Shown here in pieces: positions 40,790 through 48,867 of a stretch of 62,145 bases of DNA. The stretch comes from Croceibacterium_A sp035626815. GTDB taxonomy: Bacteria > Pseudomonadota > Alphaproteobacteria > Sphingomonadales > Sphingomonadaceae. Position 1 is the first letter of the stretch. Each line of letters begins with the position of its first letter. The stretch lies in assembly GCA_035626815.1 (NCBI GenBank), contig DASPMY010000028.1:1-62145 (forward strand), given 5' to 3'. Under the pieces are notes generated by a model. It was not told where the DNA came from. It worked only from the letters and a program-made list of their open reading frames with translations, and did not search any database. The position numbers and the translations under genes were made by a program.

Positions 40790-41658
40790 GCCAGCCCCAG
40801 CACCCGGGCGGCGTTGTCCTTGAGGATACCGGGCATCACTTCCTCGCGGAAGCCCACTTCCTGGGCCGCCGCGATCCACTTGTCGGGGTGGATCAGCGGG
40901 AAGTCGCTGCCGAACAGCATCTTATGCTTGAGCTGGGTGTTGGCGTACTGGATCACCTGCTTGGGGAAGTACTTCGGGCTCCAGCCGCTGAGGTCGATGA
41001 ACACGTTGTCCTTGTGCAGCGCCATCGACAGGCTCTGGTCGACCCACGGCCAGCTCGGGTGGGCGAGGATGATCTTCATGTCGGGGAAGTCGACCGCGAC
41101 GTCGTCGATCAGCATCGGCTCGCCGTACTTGAGGCGCATCCCTCCGCCGCCGCGCATGCCGGTGCCCATGCCCGAATGGCCGGTGTGGAAGATGACCGGC
41201 AGCTTGTGCTCGTTGATGACCTCGTAGATCGGATAAGCCATCCGGTCCGCAGGATGAGCATTTTGCGCGATGCCGTGGAACTTGAAGCCCTTGACGCCGT
41301 GGTTCTCGACCAGGTCGCGGGCCTCGCGGGCGCCGTACTTGCCCTTGTGCGGGTCGATGCTGGCGAAGGCGATGCAGATGTCGTCGTTCTTGAGCGCCTG
41401 CTCGGCGACCTCGTAGTTCGAGACGCGCTTGGCGCCCATCGCGCTTTCGGCGTCGACCGTGAACAGCACGAGGGCGATGTTAGTCTCGCGGTAAAGCTCG
41501 ATGATCTCCGGCATCTTCGGCCGCTCGCGCGGCGCCTTGAAGTAGGCGCTGGCGGCGTCGAAGAACTTGCCCATCACCGGGTCTTCCGGATCGTGGCAGG
41601 AGACTTCCGCGTGGACGTGGACGTCGATGGCGCGGATCTTGGAAAGGTCGATGGGCAA
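40786..41658 (-). CDS. Amidohydrolase (ACMSD-type metal-dependent hydrolase or decarboxylase)
   Basis: 290 residues. Metal site residues in order: IDVHVHAE (HxH), FHGIAQNAHP, FHTGHSGMGTGMRGGGG, ILAHPSWPW, and FGSDFPLIHPDK (final Asp). The HxH form is typical of ACMSD-like decarboxylases and of hydrolases such as LigY-type enzymes. Together with the neighbouring oxidoreductases it may remove a carboxyl or cleave a carbon-carbon bond from an aromatic product. No substrate can be named. Confidence 0.8.
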   Translation of the reverse strand: MPIDLSKIRAIDVHVHAEVSCHDPEDPVMGKFFDAASAYFKAPRERPKMPEIIELYRETNIALVLFTVDAESAMGAKRVSNYEVAEQALKNDDICIAFASIDPHKGKYGAREARDLVENHGVKGFKFHGIAQNAHPADRMAYPIYEVINEHKLPVIFHTGHSGMGTGMRGGGGMRLKYGEPMLIDDVAVDFPDMKIILAHPSWPWVDQSLSMALHKDNVFIDLSGWSPKYFPKQVIQYANTQLKHKMLFGSDFPLIHPDKWIAAAQEVGFREEVMPGILKDNAARVLGLA

Positions 41659-41724
41659 GAGCGCAGTTCCCCAGGCTTGCGGGTTGGATGGCCCGCGAGC
41701 CGACTATCCGATATTTTCCCCGCT

Positions 41725-41867
41725 CGTCACCCTGAACTTGTTTCAGGGTCCATTTCTCCGTCAGCCCGGAGCTGTCGATCTTTGCGCGACCGCGCCGAAA
41801 GGTCGCGCTCGCGCTGCGCGGTCCGGAAATTCGGCGCGATGGGCCCTGAAACGAGTTCAGGGTGACG
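41725..41867. repeat. Long inverted repeat, CACCCTGAACT/TTCAGGG family
   Basis: CGTCACCCTGAACTTGTTTC (from 41725, continuing AGGGTCC) pairs with a segment ending AGTTCAGGGTGACG (41841-41867) over about 27 bases. Arms are separated by ~90 bases with a GCGCGACC...GGTCGCGC dyad. Fills the gap between the amidohydrolase and the aldehyde dehydrogenase genes, both on the minus strand. Confidence 0.8.
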
Positions 41868-41906
41868 GGATGTGAGACGGGGGCGGTTTGGCCGCCCCCC
41901 TTTTCC

Positions 41907-43418
41907 TCACAACTTGATGATGACCGTCTTGGTCTCGAGGTAGGCCTCGATCCCCAGCCGGCCCTGCTCGTGGCCGATGCCGCTTTCCTTGTAGCCGCCG
42001 AACGGCAGCGCGGTGTCGATCATCGCGTGGCAGTTGCCCCACACGGTGCCGGCCTTGAGCTTGCTCGCGAGTGTGTGCATCGCCGCGACGTTCTTGGTCC
42101 AGATGCCGGCGGCGAGGCCGTAGTTGGTGTCGTTGGCCTGCTTCGCCACCTCGTCGAGGTCCTCGAAGCGCTGCGCCACCACCACCGGGCCGAAGATCTC
42201 CTCGCGCACCACGCTCATCTGCGGATTCACGTCGGTGAGGATCGTCGGGTTGACGTAGTAGCCGTCGCCGCTCGGGGCGTCGCCGCCCATCAGCACGCTG
42301 GCGCCGTCGCGCTTGCCGGCCTCGATGTAGCCCATCACCTTCTCGTGCTGCTCCTTCGAAACCAGCGGGCCCATGTGCGCGGCCGGGTCGAGGCTCGGGC
42401 GCGGGGCCCAGAAGTCGGCCGTCGCGGCCATGCCCTCGATCACGTCGTCGAACACGTCCTTGTGCGCGTAGACGCGCGAGCCGGCGACGCAGACCTGGCC
42501 CGAGTTGAAGAAGATCGCCTGGGCCACGCCGGGGGCGACTTCGCCGACATCGACGTCTGGCATGACCACGACCGGGCTCTTGCCGCCGAGCTCGAGCGTG
42601 ACGTGCTTGAGCGTTTCGGTGGCGTTGCGGTTGATCAGCTTGCCGATCTCGGTCGAGCCGGTGAACGCGACCTTGTCGACGTCGGGGTGCTTGACCATGC
42701 GGTCGCCGGCGGTGTGGCCGTTGCCGGTGATGATGTTGACCACGCCGGCCGGGATGCCGCTCTCGGCGACGAGGTCGGCGAGCCGCAGCGCGGTCAGGCT
42801 GGTCTGCTCGGCCGGCTTGAGCACGATGGTGCAGCCGGCGGCCAGCGCCGGGCCGATCTTGAGGCAGGCCATCAGCAGCGGGAAGTTCCACGGCACGATC
42901 TGCGCGCAGACCCCGACCGGCTCCTTGATCGTGTAGCCGAACAGCATGCCCTTGGGGAACGTGTAGGGGGCGATGGTTTCGCCGTTGAGCTTGCTGGTCC
43001 ACCCGGCCATGTAGCGCAGCTGGCTGATCGCCCCGGGGATATCGATCGCCCCGGCCATGCCCTTGGGCTTGCCGTTGTCGATCGCTTCCAGCTCCGCGAA
43101 CTCGTCGGCATGCGCCTCGAGCAAGTCGGCGAGCCTGCGGATCATCCCTTCGCGCACGATCGGCGGCAGGTCGGTCCAGCGCCCGTCGTCGAACGCGGTG
43201 CGGGCGGCGGCGACCGCCCGGTCGACGTCCTTGTCGGAGGCGTCGACGAACTGGCCGATCACCTTGCCGGTGGACGGGTCCTCGTGGTCGATGGTCTTGT
43301 CGTGGCTGGAATCGACCCATTCGCCGTTGATGAACAGCTGCGGCTTGCGGGCGAGGGCCTTCTTGGCGGCGGCCGAGTATTCGGGCTGCACGCGCTCGAT
43401 GGTGGTGGCTTCGTTCAT
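41907..43418 (-). CDS. NAD(P)-dependent aldehyde dehydrogenase
   Basis: 503 residues from ATG 43418 with GGAGCC before it. Complete ALDH: nucleotide-binding VPWNFPLLMACLKIGPALAA, FTGSTEIGKLI, catalytic Glu276 in LELGGKSPVVVM and Cys310 in FFNSGQVC, then EEIFGPVVVAQRFEDLDEVA. Resembles the phenylacetaldehyde/betaine aldehyde type. It may oxidise aldehydes made by the PQQ dehydrogenase or arising from side-chain cleavage. A TAACG-N2-CGTTA palindrome lies 81 nt upstream of its start. Confidence 0.93.
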   Translation of the reverse strand: MNEATTIERVQPEYSAAAKKALARKPQLFINGEWVDSSHDKTIDHEDPSTGKVIGQFVDASDKDVDRAVAAARTAFDDGRWTDLPPIVREGMIRRLADLLEAHADEFAELEAIDNGKPKGMAGAIDIPGAISQLRYMAGWTSKLNGETIAPYTFPKGMLFGYTIKEPVGVCAQIVPWNFPLLMACLKIGPALAAGCTIVLKPAEQTSLTALRLADLVAESGIPAGVVNIITGNGHTAGDRMVKHPDVDKVAFTGSTEIGKLINRNATETLKHVTLELGGKSPVVVMPDVDVGEVAPGVAQAIFFNSGQVCVAGSRVYAHKDVFDDVIEGMAATADFWAPRPSLDPAAHMGPLVSKEQHEKVMGYIEAGKRDGASVLMGGDAPSGDGYYVNPTILTDVNPQMSVVREEIFGPVVVAQRFEDLDEVAKQANDTNYGLAAGIWTKNVAAMHTLASKLKAGTVWGNCHAMIDTALPFGGYKESGIGHEQGRLGIEAYLETKTVIIKL

Positions 43419-43498
43419 TGGGGGGCTCCTTTCCGCGAGCGACTCTGTTTGTCGCGAACCTAGCAAAGCGAGGGCCCGCGCGCCATGAACCGCGTTCC

Positions 43499-43510
43499 TA
43501 ACGGTCGTTA
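43499..43510. promoter_or_regulatory. TAACG-N2-CGTTA palindrome, ALDH promoter
   Basis: TAACGGTCGTTA lies 81 nt upstream of the aldehyde dehydrogenase start, with a wider CTAAC...GTTAG pair around it (43498-43517). The form suits a TetR-type repressor. A near-identical palindrome is at 50162-50173. Confidence 0.55.
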
Positions 43511-43534
43511 CGGTTAGTGTCGAATCCGATGTGA

Positions 43535-43605
43535 GCCCCAGGGAAGGCTGGGCCCTTAGGCCGCACGCGCAGCCGCCCGAGGTCCCTGCCTGCGCAGGGA
43601 CTCAC
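43535..43605. repeat. 71-bp direct repeat, copy 1
   Basis: Starts GCCCCAG and ends CCTGCGCAGGGACTCAC. It matches 58931-59001 with the same length and 7 differences. It contains the dyad GTCCCTGCCTGCGCAGGGAC. Sits just after the PQQ dehydrogenase stop, in the ALDH upstream region. Confidence 0.85.
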
Positions 43606-43612
43606 GAGTTGA

Positions 43613-45775
43613 TCAAACGCTCGGCGGCCGCGCCGTGGTGCGGCTCTCGAGCGCCTTGTCCTCGTTGGCGCGCTTGAGCACGTACTGGCGGATCGCCTCG
43701 GCGTCGGCCGCGCTCACGACTTCCTTGAACGAGACCATGCCGTTGTGCTCGAGCGCGCCGTCGATCACCACCGAGCGGACCGCGTCGGCGTTGCCGATCG
43801 CCGGCGAGTGGCGCAAGTCCGGATTGAGCGTGCCCGAGACCGCGGCGTCGCCGTGGCACACGCTGCAATAGCGCCCGTAGAGCGCCCCGCCGCGCGCGAC
43901 TTGCCCGGCCGTGCCGGTGAAGGCCGGCGGATCGAGCACCAGCTCGCGCATTGGCGGCGCGGGCGGCAGCTGGGCGGTGCCGCCGAGCTTGAACACCAGC
44001 AGGCGGCTGATGTTGCGCGGCCGGCCCGACTTGCTGGCGAGGATGCCCGGCGCGATGTCCCACACCCCGCCCCAGCCGGCGAGGATCGCGACGTACTGCT
44101 CGCCGCCCACCGCATAGGTCATCGGCGCGGCGATGATTCCGGTCTGGGCCGGGAACGACCACAGCTCGCGGCCGCTGTCGGCGGCGTAGGCGACGAAGTT
44201 CTCGCGCGCGTTGCCCTGGAACACGAGGTTGCCGGCGGTCGCCAGCGTGCCGCCGTTCCACGGGCCATCGAAGTCGATCCGCCAGGCCTCCTTCTTCGCG
44301 ACCGGGTCCCAGGCCACCAGCGAGCCGGTCGTGCCGCCGAGGATCTGGTCGCGCACCTGGGGGATCGCCGGCATCGCGGTGGCGGCGGAATCGAGCCCGG
44401 TCTGGAAGCCCATCGCGCTCGGCTGCCAGCCTTCCTCGGCGAAGAACGGGAAGCCGGCGTTGTTGGCCGGGATGTAGACGAGGCCGGTCTGCCGGCTGAA
44501 GCTCATCGGCTGCCACGAATGCGCGCCGCCCGCGCCGGGCACGTTGACCCATTGCCCGCCGGCGATCTCGTAGCGCGCCGCGGGATTGATCTGCGGCTTG
44601 CCGGTGACGGGGTCGATCCCGGTGGTCCAGTTCTGCGCCGTCCACGGCGTGCCGCTGAGGAACTTGCCGGTCCTGGCGTCGAGAATGTAGAAGTAGCCGT
44701 TCTTCGGGGCGTGCATCACCACCCGCTTCTGCTCGCCGTCGATGGTCAGGTCGGCGAGCGTGATCTGGGCATTGGAATCGAAGTCCCAGCGGTCCTCGGG
44801 CGTCTCCTGGAAGTGCCACGCGTACTCGCCGCTGTCGGCGTTCACCGCGACGATCGAGGAAGTGTAGAGGTTGTCGCCCGAGCCTTCGCCGCCTTCGACC
44901 CGGTCGCGCCCGTTGGCCGCCGGATTCCACGGCTCGGCGTTGCCGGTGCCGAACAGCACCAGGTTGGTCGTCGGGTCGTAGGTGATCGAATCCCACACCG
45001 TGCCGCCGCCGCCGAGCTTCCACCACTCGCCGCCCCACGTCGCCGCCGCCCGCTCCATCGCCGGGTTCTCGAAGCCGTCGTCGGGATTGCCGGGCACCGT
45101 GTGGAAGCGCCACAGCTCGTCGCCGGTCGCCCAGTCGAACGCCGCGAGGAAGCCGCGCGCGCGGTACTCGGCGCCGCCCGAGCCGATGAACACCTTGCCC
45201 TTGGCGACGCGCGGCGCGCCGGTGATCGTGTAGTTGTCGTGGTCGGGCACGACTTCCTTGCGCCACGCGACCGACCCGTCGTCCTGATTCAGCGCCACGA
45301 GCCAGCCGTCGAGCGTGGCGACGTAGACCTTGTCGCCGTACAGCGCGACGCCGCGGTTGACCGCGTCGCAGCAGGCCACCGCCAGCGTCCGGCGCGGGAC
45401 CTTGGGGTCGTAGGCCCATTTGAGCTCGCCGGTGCGCGCGTCGAACGCCTTGACCATGCTCCAGGCGGTCGAGACGTAGAGCGTGCCGTCGTGCATCAGC
45501 GGGGTCGCTTCCTGGCCGCGCGCGGTGTCGAGGTCGGCGAACCAGGCGAGGCCGAGCTCCCCGACGTTGGCGTCGCTGATCTGGGTCAGCGGGCTGAAGC
45601 GCTGCTCGCCGTAGTCGCGGCCGTAGGTCAGCCACTCGTTGCCCTCGGCCGCGGCGATCATCGCATCGGTGACGCCGGAGGTCGGGACCGGCGAGGGCTC
45701 GGCCGTTTCGTCGCGGTTGCAGGCGGTCAGCGCCACGGCGGCACAAGCGGCGACGATCCAGGTAGCGAGCTTCAT
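43613..45775 (-). CDS. PQQ-dependent alcohol dehydrogenase with cytochrome c domain (quinohemoprotein)
   Basis: 720 residues. Lipoprotein-like signal (lipobox LTAC, Cys19), then an eight-bladed propeller domain with the adjacent disulphide Cys135-Cys136 (VACCDAVN), GTGNAEPWNPAANGRDR, and WDFD where Asp331 is the catalytic base and Asp333 the additional metal-site residue seen in lanthanide-dependent XoxF/PedH-type enzymes. The C-terminal cytochrome c carries CSVCH (Cys637, His641) and a late Met (NGMVSF). Oxidises primary or aromatic alcohols in the periplasm, passing electrons to its heme. No PQQ synthesis genes are in the window. Its promoter has the 6-5-6 dyad. Confidence 0.9.
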   Translation of the reverse strand: MKLATWIVAACAAVALTACNRDETAEPSPVPTSGVTDAMIAAAEGNEWLTYGRDYGEQRFSPLTQISDANVGELGLAWFADLDTARGQEATPLMHDGTLYVSTAWSMVKAFDARTGELKWAYDPKVPRRTLAVACCDAVNRGVALYGDKVYVATLDGWLVALNQDDGSVAWRKEVVPDHDNYTITGAPRVAKGKVFIGSGGAEYRARGFLAAFDWATGDELWRFHTVPGNPDDGFENPAMERAAATWGGEWWKLGGGGTVWDSITYDPTTNLVLFGTGNAEPWNPAANGRDRVEGGEGSGDNLYTSSIVAVNADSGEYAWHFQETPEDRWDFDSNAQITLADLTIDGEQKRVVMHAPKNGYFYILDARTGKFLSGTPWTAQNWTTGIDPVTGKPQINPAARYEIAGGQWVNVPGAGGAHSWQPMSFSRQTGLVYIPANNAGFPFFAEEGWQPSAMGFQTGLDSAATAMPAIPQVRDQILGGTTGSLVAWDPVAKKEAWRIDFDGPWNGGTLATAGNLVFQGNARENFVAYAADSGRELWSFPAQTGIIAAPMTYAVGGEQYVAILAGWGGVWDIAPGILASKSGRPRNISRLLVFKLGGTAQLPPAPPMRELVLDPPAFTGTAGQVARGGALYGRYCSVCHGDAAVSGTLNPDLRHSPAIGNADAVRSVVIDGALEHNGMVSFKEVVSAADAEAIRQYVLKRANEDKALESRTTARPPSV

Positions 45776-45809
45776 GCGTTCCTCTCGACGGGTCCCTCGG
45801 CCCGAATTT

Positions 45810-45826
45810 TGTAAGCAAGGCTTACG
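45810..45826. promoter_or_regulatory. Shared operator-like dyad, site 2
   Basis: TGTAAG-CAAGG-CTTACG, the same 6-5-6 layout with one mismatch in the last base, 35 nt upstream of the PQQ dehydrogenase start and about 157 nt upstream of the divergent MetE-like gene. Contains the stronger inner dyad GTAAGC-AAG-GCTTAC. Confidence 0.6.
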
Positions 45827-45982
45827 GTTGCCGCGCCGGTCCGGTCAAGCGCGCGGGATCGGCGACAATTCTCGTTGCGCCACAGCGCAATTTTCGCCTA
45901 TCCTGCGTCCCGTCAGTCGAGCGCGAGCCCGCGTTATGACCCTGGCCTAGCCCTACGAACTAGCCAGACAGGACAACTCCAC

Positions 45983-47113
45983 ATGCCTACCAAGCTGCCT
46001 TCACGGGCCGACCACGTCGGCTCATTCCTCCGACCGCGCAGCGTCATCGAGGCGCGCGAGCATCGCGGCGCGGGAAATATCGATTACGCCGAGCTGCGCG
46101 CCATCGAGGACCGGGCGATCGCCGAGCTGGTCCGGTGGCAGGAAAGCCTCGGCCTCAAGGCGATCACCGACGGCGAGTTCCGCCGCTACTTCTTCCACAC
46201 CGACTTCCTGCTGCAGCTGGCGGGGGTCGAGGAGCACGGCGGGATCTCGAAGGCGTTCCAGAACGCCGCCGGGATCGACGTCCATTTCGCCCCGCCGAAG
46301 ATGGTCGTCTCGGGCAAGGTCGAGCACGTCAAGCCGATCCAGCTCGCCGACTTCGAGTTCCTCAAGCGTCACGTCACCGAGACGCCCAAGGTGGCGATCC
46401 CGAGCCCGACGATGCTGCACTTCCGCGCCGGCCGGCAAGGCATTCCCGAGGACGTCTATCCGACGATGGACGAATTCTACGCCGACGTCGCCGCCGCCTA
46501 CCGCGCCGAGGTCGACAGCCTGGCCGCCGCCGGCTGCCGTTACATCCAGATGGACGACACCAACCTCGCCTACTTGTGCGACGAGAGCCACCGGGCCGAC
46601 GCCGCGGCGCGCGGGGTCGATCCCAACGAGACCCCGCGGCAGTATGCCCGGCTGATCAACGACAGCTTCGCCAGGGCGCCGGCCGACATGATCAAGGCGA
46701 TCCACTTGTGCCGCGGCAACTTCCGCTCGAGCTGGGCGGCCGAAGGCGGCTACGAGCCGGTCGCCGAGATCATGTTCAACGAGCTCGAGATCGACGCGTT
46801 CTTCCTCGAGTACGACGACCCGCGCTCGGGCGACTTCGCGCCGCTGCGGTTCCTGCCCAAGGGCAAGACCGTGGTGCTCGGCCTCGTCACCACCAAGCTC
46901 GGCGAGCTCGAGAGCAAGGACGCGATCAGGCGCCGCATCGACGAGGCGACGCGCTACGTCGACATCGACCAGCTCGCGCTCAGCCCGCAGTGCGGCTTCG
47001 CCAGCACGGTGCACGGCAACGACCTCACCACCGAGCAGCAGGCCGACAAGATCCGCCTGGTCGTCGAGCTGGCCGAGGAAGTATGGGGCTCGGTCCCGGC
47101 GATGGCGGACTGA
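45983..47113 (+). CDS. Core MetE-like (cobalamin-independent methionine synthase II family) methyltransferase
   Basis: 376 residues from ATG 45983. Corresponds only to the catalytic C-terminal half of MetE: LPSRADHVGSFLRPRSVIEA, KAITDGEFRRYFFHTDFL, YIQMDDTNLAYLCD, IHLCRGNFRSSWAAEGGYEP (zinc His/Cys), FFLEYDDPRSGDF, and SPQCGFASTVHGNDLTTEQQ (zinc Cys). Short MetE-like proteins of this kind use methyl donors other than, or in addition to, methyl-THF polyglutamate. It is divergent from the PQQ dehydrogenase under the shared operator, and a LigM-like demethylase nearby would make methyl-THF, so methyl disposal is a plausible job. Confidence 0.85.
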   Translation: MPTKLPSRADHVGSFLRPRSVIEAREHRGAGNIDYAELRAIEDRAIAELVRWQESLGLKAITDGEFRRYFFHTDFLLQLAGVEEHGGISKAFQNAAGIDVHFAPPKMVVSGKVEHVKPIQLADFEFLKRHVTETPKVAIPSPTMLHFRAGRQGIPEDVYPTMDEFYADVAAAYRAEVDSLAAAGCRYIQMDDTNLAYLCDESHRADAAARGVDPNETPRQYARLINDSFARAPADMIKAIHLCRGNFRSSWAAEGGYEPVAEIMFNELEIDAFFLEYDDPRSGDFAPLRFLPKGKTVVLGLVTTKLGELESKDAIRRRIDEATRYVDIDQLALSPQCGFASTVHGNDLTTEQQADKIRLVVELAEEVWGSVPAMAD

Positions 47114-47123
47114 GCTACCACAG

Positions 47124-47198
47124 CCCTCCCTTCAGGGGGGGTGGGGATTGTCGGACAGTCCCCACCCCCCGACCCCCTCCCCTAAAGGGGCGGGGGAG
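47124..47198. repeat. REP-like inverted repeat, C/G-tract family
   Basis: CCCTCCCTTCAGGGGGGGTG pairs with CCCCTCCCCTAAAGGGGCGG-type sequence around TTGTCGGACAG. It separates the convergent MetE-like gene and the decarboxylase gene and may act as a bidirectional terminator. Confidence 0.7.
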
Positions 47199-48329
47199 TT
47201 ATCGCGGCAGGTTGAACACCCGCTCGGCGTTGTCCTGCATCAGCATCTTCTTGTGCTCGGGGCTGAGGTTCATGCGGTCGTAGGCCGCGACCTCGTCGCT
47301 CGACTGCTGGTAGGGGTAGTCCATCGCGTAGAGCACCCGCTCGGGCCCGAGCACGTCCATGCAGAACCTGATCGCCGGCTCCCAGCCGACGCCGCTGGTG
47401 GTGATCCAGATGTTGTTGCGGAAGTAGTAGCTCACCGGGTGCTGTAGCTTGACCTGCTGCCCCTCGCGCAAGTGCGCGCGGCCGTCGGCGTTCCCTTGCA
47501 TCCAGTCGAAGCGATAGAGCTGCAGCGGCAGGCATTCGCCCATGTGACCGATGACCAGCCGCAGCTTCGGGAACCGGTCGAACGCGCCCGAGAAGATCAG
47601 CCCCATCGTGTGCAGCCAGACGTCGTGCGGGAAGCCGGCGAGCGCGCCGAAGAAGCCGCGCGTCTCGTAATGCGGCGCGTTCCACGGCGCGGTCGGGTGG
47701 ATGTAGAGCGCGGCGTCGTGCGCCTCGAGCGCCTCGAGGATCGGGAAGTACGCGAGCTCGTCGATATAATGGCCCTGGAAGTGCGAGTTGAGCACCGCGC
47801 CGTTGAGCTTGAGCGCGCCCATCGCCCGCTCGATCTCCTTGACCGAGCCCTTGACGTCGCGCGGGTCGAACGCGGCGCAGGCCGAGAAGCGGTCGGGGTG
47901 CCGGCGGCAGGCGTCGGCGGCGAGGTCGTTGGCCTCGCGGGCGAGCGCGGTGCCTTCTGACTGGCGCACGACCTGCACCCCGGGCGCGGTGAGCAGCAAG
48001 AGCTGTCGGTCGATGCCGTACTCGTCCATGTGCCACAGGCGCAGCTCGCCGAGATCCTGCATCATTTGCTGCAGGCTCGGCATCTTGGCGAACATCGCCG
48101 CCATCCGCAGCGAATCGTCGCCCTTGGCCTCGCCGCTCTCGAAGTACTCAACTTGCGCCTTGACCAGCGCCGGGAAGGTCCATGCCTCCTCGGTCGCGAT
48201 GCGCTTGTAGGGCACGTCGCGGTCGATGTGCCCGGCGCGCGGGGCGAGGCCGACGCGGGTGCGGTGGCTGAAGTCTTCCTTGAAGTGGCCCTTGAGGCCT
48301 TTCTCGCTGCCGTCTTCGAGCAAGGGCAT
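47199..48329 (-). CDS. Amidohydrolase, LigW/dihydroxybenzoate decarboxylase-like
   Basis: 376 residues from ATG 48329. The usual HxH is replaced by ATEEAW near the N-terminus, the metal Glu seen in non-oxidative aromatic decarboxylases such as LigW and gamma-resorcylate decarboxylase. Later ligands: LYIHPTAPWNAPHYETRGFF, VIGHMGECLPLQLYRFDWMQ, AMDYPYQQSSDEVAAYDRMN. The pattern LLLLTAPGVQVV is also close to the LigW LSLTSPGVQ-type segment. A role in removing a ring carboxylate is an inference. It lies downstream of two NTF2-fold genes on the same strand. Confidence 0.82.
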   Translation of the reverse strand: MPLLEDGSEKGLKGHFKEDFSHRTRVGLAPRAGHIDRDVPYKRIATEEAWTFPALVKAQVEYFESGEAKGDDSLRMAAMFAKMPSLQQMMQDLGELRLWHMDEYGIDRQLLLLTAPGVQVVRQSEGTALAREANDLAADACRRHPDRFSACAAFDPRDVKGSVKEIERAMGALKLNGAVLNSHFQGHYIDELAYFPILEALEAHDAALYIHPTAPWNAPHYETRGFFGALAGFPHDVWLHTMGLIFSGAFDRFPKLRLVIGHMGECLPLQLYRFDWMQGNADGRAHLREGQQVKLQHPVSYYFRNNIWITTSGVGWEPAIRFCMDVLGPERVLYAMDYPYQQSSDEVAAYDRMNLSPEHKKMLMQDNAERVFNLPR

Positions 48330-48366
48330 CAGAACAGTCCTTCGGAAATTCCGGCTGGCCCAAACT

Positions 48367-48453
48367 CCGTTCCTGTCGAGCCAAGTCGAGACACGCCTGC
48401 GCCACCCCAGCGTGTCTCGACTACGGGTTGCGCCCTCCGCTCGACACGAACGG
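48367..48453. repeat. REP-like element, CGAAGTCGAGA family, copy 3
   Basis: Begins CCGTTCCTGTCGAGCCAAGT and ends CTCGACACGAACGG. Unlike the other two copies it has about 14 extra bases (ACGGGTTGCGCCCTCC) within the second arm, which breaks the dyad. Confidence 0.75.
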
Positions 48454-48471
48454 GTTTGGGCTGTGGGTACA

Positions 48472-48867
48472 TCAAAACATCCCGTTGCTGTTCTTGGCGG
48501 TCGCCGGATCGGGGATCGGCTGAATGATGTCCCAGTGCTCGACCAGGTAGCCGTCCTTGATCCGGAACAGGTCGACCACCGCCAGCCCGCGCTGATCGGG
48601 CGCATGCCTGAAGTGGTCGTGGACGCAGACCGTGCCGTCCTCGCCGTAGATCACGCGCTTGATGTCGTGGCTCATGTTGGGGCTGCGCTGCATGTGCGCC
48701 TCGAGCGCTTCGATCGTCGCGTCGCGCCCCGTGCCCGAGTTGGGATCGTGCTGGATGTAGTCGGGATGCACCCACTCGCGGAACGCATCGACCAGCCGGT
48801 TCTGGCGATAGAACACCTCGATGAAGCGGTCGGCGGCCTCGCGCGGGGAAAGCTGCGAGCGGTCCAT
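48472..48867 (-). CDS. NTF2-like (SnoaL) protein A
   Basis: 131 residues. NTF2 fold: EAADRFIEVFYRQNRLVDAF, EWVHPDYIQHDPNSGTGRDA, HMQRSPNMSHDIKRVIYGED, VCVHDHFRHAPDQRGLAVVD, LFRIKDGYLVEHWDIIQPIP. The C-terminal DPATAKNSNGMF is identical in the neighbouring gene. SnoaL-type proteins catalyse aldol, dehydration and lyase steps; a related fold gives the diarylpropane lyase LdpA/LsdE of sphingomonads. Substrate unknown. Its start abuts the stop of the paralogous gene (one base shared). Confidence 0.75.
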   Translation of the reverse strand: MDRSQLSPREAADRFIEVFYRQNRLVDAFREWVHPDYIQHDPNSGTGRDATIEALEAHMQRSPNMSHDIKRVIYGEDGTVCVHDHFRHAPDQRGLAVVDLFRIKDGYLVEHWDIIQPIPDPATAKNSNGMF

